NCBI GenBank assembly: GCA_026225945.1
Contig: JAMJFZ010001797.1
Span: 1,607,501 to 1,671,500 of the forward strand
Direction: 5' to 3'
DNA from: Cricetomys ansorgei
Lineage: Eukaryota > Chordata > Mammalia > Rodentia > Nesomyidae
Length of the DNA stretch: 64,000 nucleotides
A program made the translations under genes and the position numbers. The notes under the pieces were generated by a model. That model was not told where the DNA came from and did not search any database. It saw only the letters and a list, made by a program, of their open reading frames with translations. Shown in pieces: positions 58,513 to 64,000 of this stretch. How positions within the stretch are numbered: position 1 is the stretch's first letter; every line of letters begins with the position of its first letter.

Positions 58513-60345
58513 CCTTATTTGTGCACGTGTGTGATGGATGGTTTCACCTCCATTTCATCGTTTAATTTTGACCTTAAGTTTCCTAGAGTTGCCTCTTTTA
58601 TCTCTTTCTTTTGTCTTTAGTCCTGTCTGTTCCCTCATTTCTGTAACACTGTCCTCTCTGAGACCTGTCCTTTCTTGCCCTTGCTAGTTGATAGGTCTAC
58701 TTCAAGTTCTTTCTTTACAACCAAGCTCAGGCTCTTGGTGGGTCTCATTATGCTTAGCTGCAGCCTCCAACAGATCCAGTGGGTTCTGACTCCCACTGCA
58801 GTGAGCCTTTGTGTTCCCTGGGGCCCTGGCATGGGGGCCACTCCCTCCCAGAGTCTCTGAGATGCAGATGTCATCAGCATGTCTAATGGGTTCTGGTCTT
58901 CATCCAAGTGGAATTTAAGACACTGGCTGGTCCTCTCAAGATGTGACAATCCCTATGAGTGTCCAAAATGAGCCGCCACACCTAACTGACCCAACCCTGG
59001 TTGCCCTTCAAGGTTGCGGTACCATTAATTTTGTTCATAACAAGCGCACATAAAGCCGAAGATGACCTCCTGTGTTCTCTTAGTTGGGTTACGTATGGGC
59101 TTGCTTGAGAGTCTAGAAATTTGTCTAACAGCAATAACTAGAGCGAGCAATAACTAGAGACACTGCAGAGCGAGCTGCAATCAGAGCATCTCTTCCTCTT
59201 CCATACGCTCCTACCAGAACCAACGCCCCCTCTTTAAGTTTGTACGTTTTAAAATCATCCCAATCTCCCCCATCACGCTTCATAACAGAAGCCATCCTGA
59301 AGAGGCAAATCAGAAGATTTTGTTCTGTAATTCATCCTTCTCCACCCCACAGAGGGGGACGAAAAAGAAGAAAGGCTCTTTGAAAATCAAAAGCCGCTCT
59401 GTCGTGGAGGTGGTGAGGTCTTTGGGATTTCGAATACCGAGATATGTCAGAAACTGCCTGCCTTCGCATTCCCTGCGATTCAGAGGAGTTCAAAGAAACA
59501 GAAACTGGAGTCAGTCCAAACATGGCTGGCCGTCTGCAACTTCCCAGCCCCCTGTTCCTCCCAGTGGCCGTGTCAGGCCTGTCCAGCCCTGAGCGCTGTC
59601 CAATGGGATGAAGCGCTCTTGCCCACGGCTGCATTTGACGCTAGTTAAGGGAGCTCACCTTTGTCAGCCTTAACCGTGAGGTGAGCTGATTTCCTTTGCT
59701 TCCTATATTGATGGATGCAAACTAGGGGCTACAGGTGAGAAACCCCCAGAGCGGGGCCTTCCGGGCCTAAACTTGGCCTCCTCTGATCTTAAAAGGAAAT
59801 CCAGCGCGGCCCCTGGTTACTGTCAGAGAGGGATGCTGTTACTGCGGGACCAGGAAGCTCAAAGGCTGCCTGAACTCCTGGGGTCTGGCTTCTTGCCAGA
59901 GCTCCGGAGCCATGTGAATAATTTCTGGGCTCCTTTACCAAGATGGATGCACTTGTGGGGTGTGAGAGCCAATTGCCATTGGAGTCTGTCTCCCTTACAG
60001 CGCTCAGTCATTTCAGTCTTTGAAGTAGAATCAGAGACTCTGTGGGAGTGAGCAGAAATCTCCACTTTCAGCTTTTCTTTGTAGTTTTTTTTTTCCCCCA
60101 AGACTCTTTTGAGAAAAACATGTCGGTTTCTGGAAGCAAAAGCCCACTTCATGGTGTGCCTCGTTTGCATATCCCGAGGATTTCAGTCTGTAGGACTTAC
60201 CCTGTTTTTCAAATCTCAATTTTCTTCCCCTTTTGAGTTCCTACCACCAAGTATAACACCAGCCACTTGAAGTTTTCCTCACAATATTGTCGTACTCCTA
60301 GGGCCCTTCGGGACGACATCATCTGCTCTAGATCAGCTGACCATG
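58513..60345. other. Wdr95 intron or flank, unrecognised
   Basis: An open, basic frame (about 59353-59592) follows a CCCCACAG acceptor-like site but does not resemble a WD40 blade. See rejected items. Confidence 0.4.
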
Positions 60346-60840
60346 TAGGGTGCGTTAGCCAGTTTTCCGTCACTGTAACACAATACTTGGGAAAATCAAT
60401 TTATAAAAAGCAAAATGTTATTTCGGTTCCCAGTTTTAGAGAACTGGCCCTGTGTGGAGTATTTGGCCCTGTTGTTATGGGCCTGTGGCGATATACTGGA
60501 TTGCAGTGTACGGTCCAACAAAGCCAAGACAGGAAGACACTACAGATCTCGTATCCCCAGTGGCCTAAAGACTTCCAGGAAACCCCATCTCAGAAGGTCC
60601 CATCAGCACCTCACAGTGCCACTTTGGGGAGGGAGCATGCTCACAGCACATGGGGCACTAGGACTTTTGAGGTCCAACCACAGTACAGGGGCTCCAGACC
60701 CTGCCTCATCTCACCCCAAGATTCTGTACACTGTTGCCCACGCCACCTGCTGCCTCCATTGGCTCACCGTTTCAAAGGCTTCAGCCCCTGGCCAGCTGGG
60801 CCCGTTACTTCAGACCTGAGATGAGGCTGAACATCACGGC
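60346..60840 (-). repeat. Old interspersed repeat, antisense
   Basis: The start GCGTTAGCCAGTTTTCCGTC and ACACAATACTTGGGAAAATC is a widely dispersed mammalian repeat end. The interior is diverged, with CAAGACAGGAAGACACTACA. The family is not named with confidence. Confidence 0.55.
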
Positions 60841-61365
60841 AGCAGGTGCATGTGAGGAGGAAGACAGGAAGCGCTCGGTAGACAGGAAGTGTCTGGGTCT
60901 GACCTTAACCTTGGGAAGCGCACTCCCAGTGACTTACTCCAGCCAGACCCTCCTCTTAAAGGTTCTTATCACCTCCCCACAGAGCGCCAGAAGCCAGAGA
61001 CCAGGCAGTCAACCCTGGAGCCTGTGAGGGTCATTGCACATTCAAACATAGTTTACCCCTACCCCCAGCTCCTTTGGTCTCCCCTCTTGGATGCCCCTCA
61101 CTGAGTGTGTCCTGCTCAAAGAGGCCTTCTCCCATTCCTGGTCCCAGAATTCCTTGTGACTCTCACCTGCTCTGTTTACCTCCGTGGCACTTCCCATCAT
61201 GCAACTTATTTAGACTGGGCTGGTTTACTGCCATTCCCTCAGCCCTTAAAGCACAAGCACCATGATAGGAAAGTCCTCACTTGCTGAGCGGGTGGATTTG
61301 GGAGTGTTCCCAGAATCTGCCAGGCCCTGCGCTAAGTGTCACACTTGCTTAATTGGAAGCAAGAC

Positions 61366-61880
61366 ACGACGGTTCATTTGATTGGCAACTTGATTGGATT
61401 GATAAATGCTTGGTCAATTAGTTTAAGCTAGTCCCTGTGTGCATCTGCAGGAGTTTCCAGAGACCACGACATCGTAAGGACTCTCACCTAATGGATAATT
61501 TGATCCTTTGACAGATTCATAGTGGGGAGGCAAAGAGGAAGTGAGGGGGCCTCGCTGGGGAAGGAAGAAACTGGAGACATGTCTTTGAGGCTTTATCTTG
61601 CCCAGGCCCCTTTCTCCTCTACTTCCTGGCTGCCGTAATGGGGGCCACTTTGCCATGCCCCTTGGCTGTAAGGAATCAGATAGCTCAGCGCCGCCATGCT
61701 GTCTCCACCGTAACAGGCTGATCACTTGGGAGCTGTGAGCAAAATAAGCATTCCGCTGTTCGTGTCTCATACCTCGCTCATGACAATGCAAATGCCCCTC
61801 CATGGCCTCTGCTCCAGTTCCTGCCTCCAGATTCCTGCCTTGAGTTCCTTCTCTTAACTTCCGTGATGAACTGTAGCCTC
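61366..61880 (+). repeat. Composite of old rodent interspersed repeats
   Basis: One portion (ATCCTTTGACAGATTCATAG, GCTTCCTGGC-like and GAGCAAAATAAGCATTCC motifs) abuts another (CCATGGCCTCTGCTCCAGTT, CTTCCGTGATGAACTGTAG). The second is shared with the right half of the element at 35640. Confidence 0.5.
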
Positions 61881-62475
61881 CCCCGGGTCGGTTTTGTTCA
61901 GTTTTAACACACACAAGACCAGGGATGGGTAGGACAGCAGCCCTGAGATTGGCTGGGTGGCTACTGAGGCTAAAAAGTCTGGAAGGCCACCGGTATGTGT
62001 GTGTTTGTGGGGACTACCGGGGGGAGGGGGGGAAATGGGGCGTCCTAGCGCTGGGCCGGGAAGCCCTGTGAACTCCAGGACTGGCTGGAGCTGTAACATG
62101 GATCCAGGTGGGCCTCTGGTCAGGCAGCCACAAGCGAAGGGCAGCTGCTGGGAAACTAGGTGTTGCATGGAGGCAGATGTGGTGCCTCTGGGTGGGCTGA
62201 ACCATCCAGGAAGTGACATAGAGCGCAAGTTCCATCCTACCAGTTGATTGACACACGGCAAACAGAGACAGCTTTATTAAGTGAGTGTGTTCCCCGCCAC
62301 CCCCACCCCCAACAGAGGTCACTATCTCTTCAGTGCTGACCAGTAAGAAAAACCACCACTGAGCTCAGGAGCTCCCACTGGAAGGGAAGGAGATGACCAC
62401 ACCGTGCTTAGTCAACAAGCAGTCTTTGAGAGAGACAGGGTTGCAGAAAGCTGTGTGACGTAGCAAAGACTAGAG

Positions 62476-62701
62476 CGGTGGTTCTCAACCTTCCTAACGC
62501 TGCGACCCCTTAATACAGCTCCTCATGTTGTGGTGACCACAACCATAACGTTATTTTCGTTGCTACTTCATAACTGTAGTTTCGCTGCTGTTAGGAATTG
62601 TGACGTAAATATCTGATACGCACACGGTCTTAGCCGACCGTTGTGAAAGGGTCATTCAACAACCCCCAGAGGGGTCACGACCCACAGGTTGAGAACCACT
62701 G
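62476..62701 (+). mobile_element. Full-length URR1 hAT transposon with target duplication
   Basis: The element starts CGGTGGTTCTCAACC and ends GTTGAGAACCACTG. The flanks carry exact 8-base duplications GACTAGAG (62468-62475 and 62702-62709). It has no coding capacity. Confidence 0.93.
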
Positions 62702-62819
62702 GACTAGAGCGTGGCAGGTGGGGGCTGGGCAGAGCAGCAGGGGGTGGGACCTGAAGGGAGAGTGAGGATGGCCCCTGTGCAACCAGGCAAGACTGGAGGC
62801 TGTGCAGTATTAGTGTAGC

Positions 62820-63635
62820 TGGTGTGTGTGTGTTATGTGGTGTGTGTCTATGGTGTGTGTGTGCATGTGTGTGTCTATGGTGTGTGTATGATGTTTATGT
62901 GTGTGTGGTGTGTGTGTAGTGTGTGTGTATGTGGTGTGTGTATGATGTATGTGTGTGTGGTGTGATATGTGTGTGTGTGGTGTGGTGTGTGTGGTGTGTG
63001 TGGTTTGTGTGTGTGTGTGTGTGTGTGCATGTGTATGTCTATGGTGTGTGTATGATGTTTATGTGTGTGTGGTGTGTGTGTGGTGTGTGTGTGTGTGGTG
63101 TGTGTATAATGTATATGTGTGTGTGGTGTGTGTGTGGTATGTGTGTATGTGTGGTGTGTGTATGTGTGTGATGTGTATGTGTGTGTGGTGTGTGTGATGT
63201 ATATGTGTGTATGTGTGGTGTGTGTGTGTGTGTGTGTCTATGGTGTGTGTATGATGTATATGTGTGTGGTGTGTGTGTGTATGTGGTGTGTGTATGTGTG
63301 CTTTATAGGTGTGATGTGTGTGTGTGTGATGTGTGTGTGTGTGGTGTGTGTGTGTGTGATATGTGTATGTGTGTGTGTGTGTGTGTGTGTGTCTGTGTGT
63401 GTGTATGTGTGGTGTGTGTGTGTGTGATGTGTATGTGTGTGTGTGTGATGTATATGTGTGTGTGTGTGTGTATGTGTGGTGTGTGTGTGATGTGTGTGTG
63501 ATGTGTATGTGTGGTGTGTGTGTGTGATGTATATGTGTGTATGTGTGGTGTGTGTGTGTGATGTATATGTGTGTGTGTGTGGTGTGTGTGTATGTGTGTG
63601 TGTGTGTGGTGTGTGTGTGTGTGTGTGTGTGTGTA
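62820..63635. repeat. Long imperfect TG/TGGTG/TGATG tract
   Basis: About 815 bases consist of GTGTGTGGTGTGTG units with TATG, GATG and rare TCTATGG interruptions. Unlike the 9429 tract, the dominant irregularity is GGTG, which breaks strict alternation regularly. Confidence 0.97.
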
Positions 63636-63802
63636 GTGACTTGGAATTGCTTGAGGGCTGATAAAGCTGGGGAACCTGACATCATCCAGGCACTTACAGG
63701 AAAATTGGCAGGAACCCTGCCCCAGTAGAGCCCAGCCCCTAGATAGTAACCACCCCATAATATGTGATCAGGCAGGGTGTTAGAAAAGTCTACAGCTCCT
63801 AC

Positions 63803-63998
63803 ATTTGGAGCTGGAGAGATAGATGGCTCAGCTGTTAAGGACTCAGGTTCAGTACCCAGAACCACATGATGACGTAACTTCCTGTAACTCCAGTTCCAGG
63901 AGGATCTGACACTATCTTCTGGACTCCATGGGCGCCTGCATGCATACGGAGCACATATGTACACACATATGCATAAAAGAAATAAATCATTAGAAAAG
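63803..63998 (+). repeat. B2 SINE at right edge
   Basis: GGAGCTGGAGAGATAGATGG starts the element, with ACTCCAGTTCCAGGAGGATC and a tail with CATAAAAGAAATAAATCATT. Confidence 0.9.
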
Positions 63999-64000
63999 AC

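Noticed and set aside
59353..59592. Possible next Wdr95 exon after CCCCACAG
   Set aside because: The main acceptor would create a TGA with the carried-over TG. The alternative one gives a very basic peptide with no WD40 pattern.
63059..63964. 300-codon His/Thr-rich frame on the minus strand
   Set aside because: It is the complement of the TG tract plus a B2; it is not a gene.

Overview
This is nuclear DNA from a muroid rodent (mouse/hamster/vole type). The evidence is the density of rodent-specific repeats: B1, B2 and B4/ID SINEs, L1 (Lx-type) fragments in both orientations, URR1 hAT transposons and long CA/TG microsatellites. Unique exons sit far apart with GT-AG boundaries. Several repeat copies look diverged from house-mouse consensus, so a cricetid is possible, but the species cannot be fixed by eye. 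Nothing suggests prokaryotic, viral-genome or CRISPR content.

Two protein-coding genes are partly present, both on the + strand. The left part (1 to about 15,465) is the 3' half of a gene I recognise as Tex26 (testis-expressed 26): four exons (1310-1460, 6156-6332, 8713-8877, 14867-14958) join in one frame and end in a stop, a ~500-base 3'UTR and AATAAA at 15441. Its upstream exons lie left of the window. The right part holds the 5' half of a WD40 gene with a degenerate EF-hand pair, most likely Wdr95. This call rests on similarity in kind to the WDR49/WDR64/EFCAB8 group and on the neighbour Tex26, which is adjacent to Wdr95 in the mouse. Seven exons are clear (45288-53390). A CpG-rich open segment ending in a strong donor at 35029 fits as its first coding exon. 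The gene continues past the right edge.

The space between and inside the genes is repeats and unannotated sequence. Notable items are a 1.1-kb imperfect TG tract inside a Tex26 intron (9429-10522), a second TG tract near the right edge (62820-63635), three minisatellites (2196-2459, 39779-40070, 54178-54655), three URR1 transposons with exact 8-bp target duplications, several LTR-like blocks, and an antisense L1 of about 2.5 kb.

The most interesting non-repeat signals are regulatory candidates: a consensus-matching RFX X-box (33567-33581) and an NRF1-like site about 1.1-1.3 kb upstream of the proposed first Wdr95 exon; an Oct/POU palindrome (41858-41880) in its large first intron; and three strong CTCF-type motifs, all pointing the same way. 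I found no convincing new biological system. The main novel content is the gene structure and regulatory layout of a poorly studied gene that, as I recall, is annotated only as a pseudogene in human.
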